The notes below the pieces were generated by a model. It was given only the letters and a program-made list of their open reading frames with translations. It was not told where the DNA came from and ran no database searches. Of a stretch of 26,370 nucleotides of DNA, positions 1-6,547 are shown in pieces. Positions within the stretch are counted from its first letter, which is position 1, and each line of letters starts with the position of its first letter. The stretch is from Desulfobacteraceae bacterium (GTDB taxonomy: Bacteria; Desulfobacterota; Desulfobacteria; Desulfobacterales; Desulfobacteraceae): positions 1 to 26,370 of the forward strand of contig PIVQ01000028.1 of NCBI GenBank assembly GCA_003354055.1. Reading direction: 5' to 3'. The position numbers were made by a program, and so were the translations under genes.

Positions 1-518
1 AGTTCCAGCGAGTATGGATTGGCAATGGCCGAATATGACGGATTATGCAATGCTTTATAGGTATCTGAGGCCAGAATCTCCAGCAACCGGCGCTGGAGAT
101 CCGGTTTGGGAATAATCACCCCTGCCTCCAGGACCTGGACTCCGGCGAAAAAATCCACCGGATAATCCTGAACCAATTGACTGACATCGGGCTTATCCGC
201 CGTCTGGTACAAATTATAGATGGCATACCCCGGCAACACCCGGCCGTCAGTGGTTGTGATCTTAGAATAAACCGCAAGGGCGGTATGAGTAAAATTGATG
301 CCCTCGGGCAGATGTTTTCTGGGTCTGCCCACCCTGGCAATGATGGCCACCCTGGCCCCGTTTCCTGCCAGAGATTTTTCCACTTTTTTTGAAAATTCAA
401 TTATCGTTTCAGCATCAAAATAGGCTTCGCCTTCAGCCTGACTGGATCCGGCCAGGGCAGGAGAAGAAGACAACAGCAGACAGAACAGAACCAGGAAAAT
501 CATACGGGGAAATTTCAT
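1..518 (-). CDS. DUF2145-type exported protein, 3' end beyond window (copy A)
   Basis: The reading frame is open from an ATG at 518 to the left edge, giving 172 codons with no stop, so the C-terminus is missing. A good ribosome site (AAAGGAGT, 523-530) sits just upstream. Residues 1 to about 23 form a Sec signal peptide (charged start, hydrophobic core, ALAGS). The mature part runs VAIIARVGRPRKHLPEG, then FTHTALAVYSK, then LVQDYPVDFFAGVQVLEAG, and ends at IANPYSLE. This parallels the full-length copy at 967-1776 almost residue for residue (roughly three quarters identical by eye), so the two are tandem paralogues. The pattern recalls DUF2145, a family of periplasmic proteins of unknown function with a conserved His in the FTH segment. 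The gene is 17 bases downstream of the small secreted protein at 536-892 and is probably co-transcribed with it. The family name is from memory; the paralogy is seen directly. Confidence 0.75.
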   Translation of the reverse strand, partial: MKFPRMIFLVLFCLLLSSSPALAGSSQAEGEAYFDAETIIEFSKKVEKSLAGNGARVAIIARVGRPRKHLPEGINFTHTALAVYSKITTTDGRVLPGYAIYNLYQTADKPDVSQLVQDYPVDFFAGVQVLEAGVIIPKPDLQRRLLEILASDTYKALHNPSYSAIANPYSLE

Positions 519-535
519 TTAGACTCCTTTACGTC

Positions 536-892
536 CTACTTTTCGGGGGTATCTGTATTCAGGGCCTGATCAGGGGGCGGACCGATGGTAATGGTCTCAT
601 CGGTAATTTTCAGGGGCTCGCCGATTGGAGCGGTGGCAGCATCGTGGAGGTCGTCTCCGACCTGAGCGGAAGCCGCACCGGAGGCACCGCTTGCCATGAA
701 GGGAACAGAGGCGGCACCGGAGACTGCCTGACCACTGCCGGCAATGGCATGTGCCGCACTGTTACTGGCCTGATCACTGGCCTGTGACCCATGGGTGACG
801 GCCTTACCGCTGTGGGTGTCCTGGGAAAATCCTAGTGTATAAAAACAAAAAACGACAATCAAAACGCTTATTAACCCTATTAATTTTTTCAT
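536..892 (-). CDS. Small secreted Gly/Ala/Ser-rich protein (copy A)
   Basis: This 118-residue protein has a signal peptide (MKKLIGLISVLIVVFCFYTL, likely cleavage near GFS-Q at about 23). The ribosome site is very strong (AAAAGGAGGAGTT before the ATG at 892). The mature part has two halves. The first is a low-complexity stretch rich in Gly, Ala, Ser, His and Gln with a recurring SGxA/ASxxAS pattern, e.g. HSGKAV, GSQASDQAS, GSGQAVSGAA. The second is a C-terminal block with GDDLHDAATAPIGEPLKITD followed by ETITIGPPPDQAL. The paralogue at 1943-2338 conserves both. I know no named function. My inference is that it is a periplasmic partner of the DUF2145 protein encoded 17 bases downstream, since the two were duplicated together. 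Confidence 0.7.
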   Translation of the reverse strand: MKKLIGLISVLIVVFCFYTLGFSQDTHSGKAVTHGSQASDQASNSAAHAIAGSGQAVSGAASVPFMASGASGAASAQVGDDLHDAATAPIGEPLKITDETITIGPPPDQALNTDTPEK

Positions 893-918
893 AACTCCTC
901 CTTTTTATGAGCTTGCAT

Positions 919-948
919 CTAATAATCATGGTTTCACCTTCGAGTCAA
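919..948 (-). promoter_or_regulatory. Candidate sigma-70 promoter of cassette A
   Basis: On the minus strand, TTGACT (948-943) is followed by an 18-base spacer and TATTAG (924-919). It lies 27 bases upstream of the small protein start at 892. Both boxes are imperfect. Support comes from the same GATTGAC core in the promoter of cassette B. Confidence 0.4.
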
Positions 949-966
949 TCGGGGAAACCCTTAATT

Positions 967-1776
967 TCACCCTGATTTATCGTTATTTTGAGCATGAACA
1001 ATATATTGTTTTGAAACCAGGTTGAATTTTTCAAGGAAATTACCAATGGTTGAAAACGTCGCTGTTACGGGTTTTCCCGGGTGATCCACCGTGGTGATAT
1101 CCTCGGAAAAAATACGTCCCAGCATCAGCTTGAAAGGACTGACATTAACGGTTTGTGCATCAAAATAAGCGCGTTCATTTTCCTTGATCTGTTTTATATT
1201 ATCCGTGTTATAAATGGCTGCGAACAGAATATCGATCACGTATTCGGTGCAATTCTGGTAGCCAAGGGTATAGGGATTGGCAATGGCTGAGTATGAAGAA
1301 TTGTGGAGTCCCGCATACAAATCTGAAGAGAGTATTTCCAGAAGCCGGCGCTGGAGTTTCAGCCCGGGAATAATGATCCCTGCTTCCAGAATCTGGACCC
1401 CGGCAAAAAAATCAACCGGATAATCCTGAACCAAAGTGCTGGCATCAGGGTCATCGGACTTCTGATATAAATTGTACATGGCGTACCCGGGCAGAGTCCT
1501 GCCGTCATCCGTGGTAATCTTCGAATACACGGCAAATCCGATATGGGTAAATGAGATACCGTCCGGAAGATCTTTCCTGGGTCTTCCCACCCGGCCCACA
1601 ATGGCAACCCTGGCCTGATTCTCAGCCAATGATTTTTCTACCTTTTTTGAAAATGCCATGATCTCTTCAACCGGATAATAGGACTCCCCCCCGGCTTGGC
1701 TGCTCCCTGCCGCGGCCTGGACCGGACAAATCATCAGCAGCAAAAGCGTACAGCATAGAAACCGTCTCATTCTCAT
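967..1776 (-). CDS. DUF2145-type exported protein (copy B, complete)
   Basis: The protein has 269 residues with a Sec signal peptide (MRMRRFLCCTLLLLMICPVQ, cleavage near AAAGS). GGAGGAAGGC lies just upstream of the ATG at 1776; the in-frame ATG two codons later is an alternative start. The mature protein carries VAIVGRVGRPRKDLPDG, FTHIGFAVYSK, YAMYNLYQ, LVQDYPVDFFAGVQILEAG, SYSAIANPYTLGYQNCTEYV and a C-terminal half with FSEDITTVDHPGKP. The invariant-looking His (FTH) and Cys (QNCTEYV) would suit a papain/NlpC-like thiol fold, as has been suggested for such periplasmic proteins; the catalytic reading is my inference. The length fits DUF2145 (about 270 residues). It is probably co-expressed with the small protein at 1943-2338, 166 bases upstream. 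Function is unknown. Confidence 0.7.
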   Translation of the reverse strand: MRMRRFLCCTLLLLMICPVQAAAGSSQAGGESYYPVEEIMAFSKKVEKSLAENQARVAIVGRVGRPRKDLPDGISFTHIGFAVYSKITTDDGRTLPGYAMYNLYQKSDDPDASTLVQDYPVDFFAGVQILEAGIIIPGLKLQRRLLEILSSDLYAGLHNSSYSAIANPYTLGYQNCTEYVIDILFAAIYNTDNIKQIKENERAYFDAQTVNVSPFKLMLGRIFSEDITTVDHPGKPVTATFSTIGNFLEKFNLVSKQYIVHAQNNDKSG

Positions 1777-1942
1777 ATGCCTTCCTCCGAAGAATTATAG
1801 CGATTCTCAAAATTATATTCCGATTCAATATTCTCCAGCATCACGGGTTGAACCAGCAAATAACGCTACCGGTACAGTCTTGAATCGCTCTGTTATTGTG
1901 TTGCACTCCTGATCATAACGGAACATATTTTTGTTATTTGCT

Positions 1943-2338
1943 TTAATGAACCGTTACGGGATCTTTCTTAATTACCGGATCTTTTTCTATTGCCAGATCA
2001 GGGGGCGGGCCGACGGTAATGATCTCATCGGTTATTTCCAAAGGTTCACCAACCGGGGCTATGGCCGCGTCATGCAGGTCATGACCGATTTGGGTGGAAA
2101 CACCCCCGGACGCACCAACGGCAAGAAACGGCACTGCCGCAACAGCTGAAACCGCCTGACCGCCGGCTGCAATTGAGTGTCCCAGACTTTTACTGGCATG
2201 GCCACTGGCCCGGAAAGCCTGGCTGATAGCCTGCCCGCTGTGGGTTCCATTGGCAAAGACCTGGGGGACGTTGATAACCTGAAGGTCACAAAGTAAAAAT
2301 GAAAGAAAACGAACGATAAACAGGCATACCTTTTTCAT
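1943..2338 (-). CDS. Small secreted Gly/Ala/Ser-rich protein (copy B)
   Basis: I chose the ATG at 2338 (131 residues), not an upstream in-frame ATG at 2395. AAAGGAGG sits 7 bases before it, the N-terminus is then a clean signal peptide (MKKVCLFIVRFLSFLLC), and the -10 box of the promoter would otherwise lie inside the gene. After cleavage near VFA-N the protein has THSGQAISQAFRASGHASKS, a Gly/Ala-rich stretch, and the C-terminal block GHDLHDAAIAPVGEPLEITD plus EIITVGPPPD shared with copy A. It has an extra charged tail (EKDPVIKKDPVTVH) absent from copy A. Function is not recognised. It probably acts with the DUF2145 protein downstream. Confidence 0.7.
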   Translation of the reverse strand: MKKVCLFIVRFLSFLLCDLQVINVPQVFANGTHSGQAISQAFRASGHASKSLGHSIAAGGQAVSAVAAVPFLAVGASGGVSTQIGHDLHDAAIAPVGEPLEITDEIITVGPPPDLAIEKDPVIKKDPVTVH

Positions 2339-2362
2339 AATTGCCTCCTTTGTTTGAAAGAA

Positions 2363-2391
2363 AGAATAAAAATCCAGAGAGCGATTGTCAA
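2363..2391 (-). promoter_or_regulatory. Sigma-70-like promoter of cassette B
   Basis: On the minus strand, a perfect TTGACA (2391-2386) is followed by exactly 17 bases and TATTCT (2368-2363). It lies 24 bases before the start codon at 2338. A 10-base palindrome TTGTTAACAA at 2411-2420 lies 19 bases upstream of the -35 box and could be a regulator site, but nothing else supports this. Confidence 0.6.
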
Positions 2392-2395
2392 TCAA

Positions 2396-2806
2396 AGTAC
2401 CCCGTATATTTTGTTAACAATTGTACAGCATGGCCAGATATTTCTACTTAAATTCGACTCCACTCCAAAGCATAGATAGACAAAAGACATAGAGTACAAA
2501 TCAATAACGGTTCGTTTACCGGGTAGGTCCGGATGGGGTGTCCGAGCCATCAGATCGCAATTTTTGGTCCTTTAAAAATTGATCGATCGGGCCGGACATC
2601 CCATCCGGACCGGCGGTTAATATACCTCGGTATCTACCTGATTATTACGCCTTCCAACTGTGTGTATAGAATGGAAGGCTCCTTCATGCTATTGGCCTGA
2701 TCTCCCCGTTTCCTGTCTTGCCCAGGCGCAGATCCAGTGGTATACTTCCGACCTTTAGGCCTTTTCCATAATTGGCCGTTATTGATACCTGAACAAAGGA
2801 CATCCC
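2396..2806. other. Gene-free spacer with foldback element
   Basis: This is about 410 bases with no credible coding frame. It holds the palindrome TTGTTAACAA (2411-2420), the foldback at 2526-2611, and the leader of the hydrolase gene at 2807. The rest (2612-2806) shows nothing I can name. Confidence 0.5.
2526..2611. repeat. 86-base foldback (long imperfect palindrome)
   Basis: The outer arms GGTCCGGATGGGGTGTCCG (2526-2544) and 2593-2611 are complementary over 19 positions with a single G-T pair. Inside them lie a GATCG/CGATC pair and a perfect 8-base pair CAATTTTT (2558-2565)/AAAAATTG (2574-2581) around an 8-base loop. The whole therefore folds into one long hairpin with small bulges. No T-tract follows, so it is not a standard terminator. 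It may be a repetitive extragenic palindrome, a MITE remnant or a structured RNA. It is unrelated in sequence to the other MITE-like element in this window. Confidence 0.6.
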
Positions 2807-3520
2807 ATGTCTCCGATAATTGCCATTGTTGCCCATACGGATCTGAACCGTTTTAAGATGCCGGCTGTGAGCATTCCCACAGCCTATATCCAGGCGGTTG
2901 AGCAGGCAGGGGGAATTCCCCTGATTCTGCCCTTTACTGAAAATTGCGATCTTCTGCCCCGGATGTCAGCCCATGCAGACGGTTTTTTATTTCCCGGCGG
3001 ATTTGATATGGACCCGGCATATTTTAATGAAGCGCCCCTGCCAGGACTTGGCCGGGTGGATAAGGAACTGGATGTGTTTCAGCTGGCAGCCTTTGAAACG
3101 GCCATGGAGAAGAAGGTGCCGGTGCTGGGCATCTGCCGGGGCGCTCAATTGATCAATGTGGCTCTGGGCGGCAGCCTGTTTCAGGATATCGGTTCCCAGT
3201 TCAGCACCCCGGTGCTGGATCATATGCAAAAGCAGATACATTTAGGGACGGATCATCCTGTGGAGGTTAATCCTGAATCACGGCTCTATGAAATGTTCGG
3301 CCAAAGAATCATGGTCAATTCCAGACACCACCAGTCGGTCAAGGAGCCGGGCCAGGAGTTGAGAATTACAGCCACATCGAAGGATGGGGTGGTGGAGGCC
3401 CTTGAACATACCCGTCTTCCGATTGACCTGGTTCAATGGCATCCGGAACTGATGATGCTTGACAATCAGGCTATGGCGCCTCTATTCGACGCCTTTATAA
3501 ACGCCTGTAAAGGGACATAG
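2807..3520 (+). CDS. Gamma-glutamyl-GABA hydrolase-type class I amidotransferase (PuuD-like)
   Basis: The 237-residue protein has the class I glutamine amidotransferase/peptidase C26 fold. It has FLFPGGFDMDPAYF (about 76-89), the nucleophile elbow GICRGAQLINVALGG with Cys110, a mid-chain NSRHHQSV segment, and the catalytic His212-Pro-Glu214 in QWHPE. That completes the Cys-His-Glu triad, and the length matches PuuD and related enzymes that hydrolyse gamma-glutamyl amides in the cytoplasm. The ATG at 2807 follows a modest AAAGGAC. No other putrescine-degradation genes lie nearby, so the substrate is open; glutamyl-polyamine or folate polyglutamate-type substrates are alternatives. The gene stands alone and is convergent with the next one. 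Confidence 0.85.
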   Translation: MSPIIAIVAHTDLNRFKMPAVSIPTAYIQAVEQAGGIPLILPFTENCDLLPRMSAHADGFLFPGGFDMDPAYFNEAPLPGLGRVDKELDVFQLAAFETAMEKKVPVLGICRGAQLINVALGGSLFQDIGSQFSTPVLDHMQKQIHLGTDHPVEVNPESRLYEMFGQRIMVNSRHHQSVKEPGQELRITATSKDGVVEALEHTRLPIDLVQWHPELMMLDNQAMAPLFDAFINACKGT

Positions 3521-3540
3521 CCGGTACCATTGGAGCCGGC
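3520..3540 (+). terminator. Hairpin at hydrolase stop, weak terminator candidate
   Basis: GCCGGTACC (3520-3528) and GGAGCCGGC (3532-3540) pair over 9 positions with one mismatch and one G-T pair around the loop ATT. The hairpin begins in the stop codon. No run of T follows, so intrinsic termination is doubtful. It lies between two convergent genes. Confidence 0.3.
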
Positions 3541-3562
3541 ATCAAGCCCTATCCGAACATTT

Positions 3563-4204
3563 TCAACCGTGGGAAAGCATCAGTTCAGGCATGGGTTCCG
3601 GCACGACAATTTCATCAGGTCCCGGGAAAATCAGATCGGCCAGCCAGCCGGTTTCCATCAGGGGCCAGATGTCATTTAGTGCCCATTTCATCACTGCTGA
3701 AGAAAGATGGGGGCCGGAACGTTCGAAAATCCGGACATCTAGAGGACTCATTGGGGAAAGCCCTTCAAAAAGGTGCTCTCCTGCATTATTGTCCCGGCCC
3801 AGTTTGGGCGCTCGGGACAGAAGAAAGAAAAGGGCAACCGGCATGGCGGATAAGACATTGATATGATCACGGATAAAGGAAAAGGCCGCATGGGTGGCAC
3901 CGGACCCATCCGGTGCAATACCGATAAAAATACCGTCATAGGCCGTCAGATCTTTTGACCTGTACTGATGGGTATTCTCAGGGATCTTATAAATGGTTGT
4001 CCCGGCATCTTTCCCGCCAAAGCCAAAGGCCATGTTTTTCGCAACATGTGAAAGTTCAAGACTTGCGCCGCTGTACGCCAGCAGCAGCCGTCGGGGCTTT
4101 TCCGTGACCGGACCGGCAGATGTATCATTGCTGTCGATTTCCACACATTGGGTCAACCCGGATAAAAACATGGGTATCATCCCCGAAACAATCGCATTCT
4201 CCAT
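3563..4204 (-). CDS. Flavodoxin-fold protein (divergent HemG/flavodoxin-like)
   Basis: The 213-residue cytoplasmic protein has no signal peptide. GGGAGG precedes the ATG at 4204. From about residue 39 it reads RLLLAYSGASLELSHVAKNM, which resembles the first strand and phosphate-binding loop of flavodoxins and HemG-type protoporphyrinogen oxidases. It continues with LTAYDGIFIGIAPDGSGATH, AAFSFIRDH and LSAMPVALFFLLS, matching the HemG order 'YDxVxIGxSIRYGxxH ... F ... L ... MPxAFxSV'. The first ~38 residues and the last ~60 (with a Pro/Glu-rich tail) do not fit flavodoxin. The likely role is FMN-dependent redox chemistry, but the loop lacks the usual Thr-rich TxTGxT, so flavin binding is uncertain. 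It is divergent from the response regulator gene and shares its control region, so it could be part of that regulon. Confidence 0.5.
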   Translation of the reverse strand: MENAIVSGMIPMFLSGLTQCVEIDSNDTSAGPVTEKPRRLLLAYSGASLELSHVAKNMAFGFGGKDAGTTIYKIPENTHQYRSKDLTAYDGIFIGIAPDGSGATHAAFSFIRDHINVLSAMPVALFFLLSRAPKLGRDNNAGEHLFEGLSPMSPLDVRIFERSGPHLSSAVMKWALNDIWPLMETGWLADLIFPGPDEIVVPEPMPELMLSHG

Positions 4205-4299
4205 ACATCCTCCCTATGAGATACGGTTTGCATTAAAAGCTGTTCGCTTGCAGGTAAGTGCAGGCTAATAAATAAATGTAAAAATTTGTTTATCGGCTT

Positions 4300-4325
4300 G
4301 TAAAACTTTGTAAATCAGTAGTAAA
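4300..4325 (+). promoter_or_regulatory. CpxR-type box upstream of the response regulator
   Basis: GTAAA (4300-4304), 5 bases, GTAAA (4310-4314), 6 bases, GTAAA (4321-4325) form three half-sites on one face of the helix. A further TGTAAA lies at 4277-4282, two turns upstream. GTAAA-N5-GTAAA is the published CpxR consensus of enterobacteria. The site ends 22 bases before the regulator start codon and lies between two divergent genes, which suggests autoregulation. Confidence 0.55.
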
Positions 4326-4347
4326 AAGGGTGAAAAGGAATGGAATT

Positions 4348-5040
4348 ATGACACAGACACTCTTGATCATAGATGATGATATAAAACTCATCGACCTGCT
4401 GTCCGAATACTTTGAAGAAAACGGATTTCAGGTTACTTCCCTTCTGGAAGGGACACACGCCGCCAAAACCATCCGGGGAAAAGCCCCGGATCTTATCATT
4501 CTGGACATCATGCTGCCGGGTAAGGACGGACTGGAAGTACTTAAAGAAATCCGGGCGGCATTTTCAATCCCGGTGATAATGCTCACGGCCCGGGGGGATG
4601 ATACCGACCGGATTGTCGGGCTGGAACTCGGTGCGGACGATTACCTGCCCAAGCCCTTTAACCCCAGGGAGCTTCTGGCACGAATCCGGGCGATCTTAAG
4701 GCGCCGCGTCAGTTCCGCCACCACCCGGGAGAACAGCTTTATCCGGTCCGGAGAAATGGTGTTGAACCGGGCGGCCCGGGTGCTGAAAATCCAGGACCGG
4801 ACCGTGGAGTTGTCCACCACGGAGTTCAACATTCTTGAAGTGCTGATGAAAAGCCCCAATACAGTACTCAGCCGGGATCAGATCATGAATCTGGCCCAGG
4901 GCAAAGATTTCATGGCATTTGACCGGAGCGTAGATATCCATATTTCCAAACTTCGAGCCAAAATTGAAAAGGATCCCTCCTCCCCCACCCGTATAAAGAC
5001 GGTATGGGGAACCGGATATATGTTTGTGGATCTTGTATGA
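4348..5040 (+). CDS. OmpR/PhoB-family response regulator, CpxR-like
   Basis: The ATG at 4348 (230 residues) is preferred over a GTG at 4330, which has its AAAAAGG directly against it. The receiver domain (1 to about 120) has the acidic pocket Asp9-Asp10-Asp11, phospho-acceptor Asp53 (LIILDIMLPG), Thr80 (MLTARGD) and Lys102 (LPKPFNP). The C-terminal winged helix (about 135-228) has VELSTTEFNILEVLM, SRDQIMN and the recognition-helix region DRSVDIHISKLRAKIE. It is a DNA-binding output regulator partnered with the kinase whose start overlaps its stop. The three GTAAA half-sites upstream make a CpxR/RstA-type envelope-stress role likely by inference. It carries no sign of degeneration. Confidence 0.9.
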   Translation: MTQTLLIIDDDIKLIDLLSEYFEENGFQVTSLLEGTHAAKTIRGKAPDLIILDIMLPGKDGLEVLKEIRAAFSIPVIMLTARGDDTDRIVGLELGADDYLPKPFNPRELLARIRAILRRRVSSATTRENSFIRSGEMVLNRAARVLKIQDRTVELSTTEFNILEVLMKSPNTVLSRDQIMNLAQGKDFMAFDRSVDIHISKLRAKIEKDPSSPTRIKTVWGTGYMFVDLV

Positions 5041-6419
5041 AAATTAAAAAGCTGTACATCAAGATCCTGATCTCCTTTCTCCTGATCCTGATGGTCACCA
5101 TTTCACTGATCGGAGTACTGTTTATTTTTACGGCCGGCCGGTCATATAAAGAACATTTGGACCAACAGACCTTTTCAAAGCTCCAGATTTTCCAGGCCAT
5201 GGTTCAGGAAACTATTGATCTCCACCCAGAACAGCAGGTAACGGAAAATCCGGATCTTCTTAAAATATTAAACACCTTTTCCTCCCTGTTTGACGTCAAA
5301 ATCTGGATTACAGATCCCGGAGAAACGACTTTGTTCCAGACGTTTAAAGGGTCTGCCAATATGCCCCAGACAGGAGTCCACCGCCAGGTTCACCATGACA
5401 ACGGGATCACCCTGTACCACTTTGTTCTCAAATGGATTAAATACTATGCCACCATCCCCATCAAAGCAGGGGAAGACGGGCTGCGTCTTCATCTTTACTA
5501 TGACAGCAGGGATCCGGATCATCCCGAAGGCCTGTTTTTCATGGGTATTCTGGTTATCGGCGGAGTGGTGGCCCTTCTGGTAATTCCCATGGCCTCTTTT
5601 ATCACCCGGCGGGTCAACCGTCTCAACCGGTCGGCCATTGAATTTGCCGGCGGAGATCTAACCGTGAGAACGGATATCAAGGGCCATGACGAAATTGCCA
5701 AGCTGGGGAACTCATTCAATCTCATGGCAGACAAGCTTGAAAAGCTGATTCACAATGCCAAGGAGCTGACAGCCAATGTATCCCACGAAATTCGTTCCCC
5801 CCTTGCCAGAATGCGGCTCTCCAAGGAGCTGATTCTGGACAAGCTTGACCAGACCGGTTCAAAAAAGGATATCCGGCGGTATGCAGACAGCATGGAATCC
5901 GATATTCAGAATTTAGATACCCTGGTGGCACATATGCTGGCGCTGTCAAAAATGGATTACCAGGAATCCAACCTGACTCTGGAAAAGTTCAGTTTTTCCG
6001 AATTCGTCCAAAAAGAGGTCCTGTCCTACAGGTCCGTGCTTAAACTAAATAAATTGAAACTGGACCTGGATATACGCGGACCTGTAACCGTCCGCCAGGA
6101 CAAGTCCGTGCTCAAATCCGTATTGTCCAATCTTCTGGACAATGCCGTCAAATACACGGCCCAGGGGGAAACCATTGTCATTCAGGCCCGGGCGGATTCA
6201 AACAAAGGGCTCAGGTTTTCAGTAACCAACCCCTGTGACCCTTTATCAAGCAAAGACATCGGCATGCTGTTCAAACCTTTTTTCCGTAGGCCGGGCCAGC
6301 GGGCACCCGGATCGGGCTTAGGACTGACCATTGCCAGAAAACAGATCAACCGCTGCCAGGGTAATCTTTCAGCCAGGAACACCGAGTCGGGACTGACCTT
6401 CAGGGTCACCCTGCCCTAA
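5037..6419 (+). CDS. Sensor histidine kinase, CpxA-like
   Basis: The start is the ATG at 5037 that overlaps the regulator stop (ATGA), giving 460 residues and translational coupling. Membrane segment 1 spans about 8-32. A periplasmic sensor of about 130 residues follows, with no named fold apparent. Membrane segment 2 is at about 165-188, then a HAMP linker (RRVNRLNRSAIEFAGGDL). The phospho-acceptor is His250 in VSHEIRSPLARM. The catalytic domain has the N box NLLDNAVKY (Asn369 region) and GSGLGLTIARKQI. The G1 box (DxGxG) is degenerate: TNPCDPLSSKD stands where an Asp/Gly pair is expected, a point worth checking for kinase activity. The architecture (two membrane helices, periplasmic loop, HAMP, HisKA, HATPase) fits CpxA. 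Its stop codon TAA doubles as the left target-site repeat of a MITE-like insertion. Confidence 0.88.
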   Translation: MKIKKLYIKILISFLLILMVTISLIGVLFIFTAGRSYKEHLDQQTFSKLQIFQAMVQETIDLHPEQQVTENPDLLKILNTFSSLFDVKIWITDPGETTLFQTFKGSANMPQTGVHRQVHHDNGITLYHFVLKWIKYYATIPIKAGEDGLRLHLYYDSRDPDHPEGLFFMGILVIGGVVALLVIPMASFITRRVNRLNRSAIEFAGGDLTVRTDIKGHDEIAKLGNSFNLMADKLEKLIHNAKELTANVSHEIRSPLARMRLSKELILDKLDQTGSKKDIRRYADSMESDIQNLDTLVAHMLALSKMDYQESNLTLEKFSFSEFVQKEVLSYRSVLKLNKLKLDLDIRGPVTVRQDKSVLKSVLSNLLDNAVKYTAQGETIVIQARADSNKGLRFSVTNPCDPLSSKDIGMLFKPFFRRPGQRAPGSGLGLTIARKQINRCQGNLSARNTESGLTFRVTLP

Positions 6420-6533
6420 GGATCGGCTCCTAAATTATTTGATCTTTTGTTTTCAAAATACCCATTTAAGGGGTTTTGGAAATAAGTTTCTGCCCTTCAG
6501 GGTATTTAGATCAAGTTATTTTGTAACGATTCC
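6420..6533. mobile_element. MITE-like palindromic element, copy 1
   Basis: The 114-base element is flanked by direct repeats TAA (6417-6419) and TAA (6534-6536). The left end GGATCGGCTCC and the reverse complement of the right end, GGAATCGTTAC, form an imperfect terminal inverted repeat that continues through TTGATC and AAATACCC further in. A second copy at 16059-16198 has near-identical sequence and different flanking repeats. It is too short to encode a transposase, so it would be moved in trans. It sits between convergent kinase genes and may act as a terminator through its internal hairpins. Confidence 0.7.
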
Positions 6534-6547
6534 TAATCCTGTTCCGT

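Larger units (their letters stand above)
1..2395 (-). repeat. Tandem duplication of a two-gene cassette
   Basis: The order on the minus strand is small protein B (1943-2338), DUF2145 protein B (967-1776), small protein A (536-892), DUF2145 protein A (1-518, partial). The A and B copies match in gene order, orientation, signal peptides and most of the protein sequence. The small proteins share HSGKA/HSGQA, GDDLHDAA/GHDLHDAA and GPPPD blocks. The spacers differ: 17 bases between the genes in copy A and 166 bases in copy B. The duplication is therefore not very recent. Copy A may extend further left of the window. Confidence 0.8.

Noticed and set aside
2526..2611. Integron attC site
   Set aside because: The foldback lacks the RYYYAAC/GTTRRRY core sites and no cassette or integrase is nearby.
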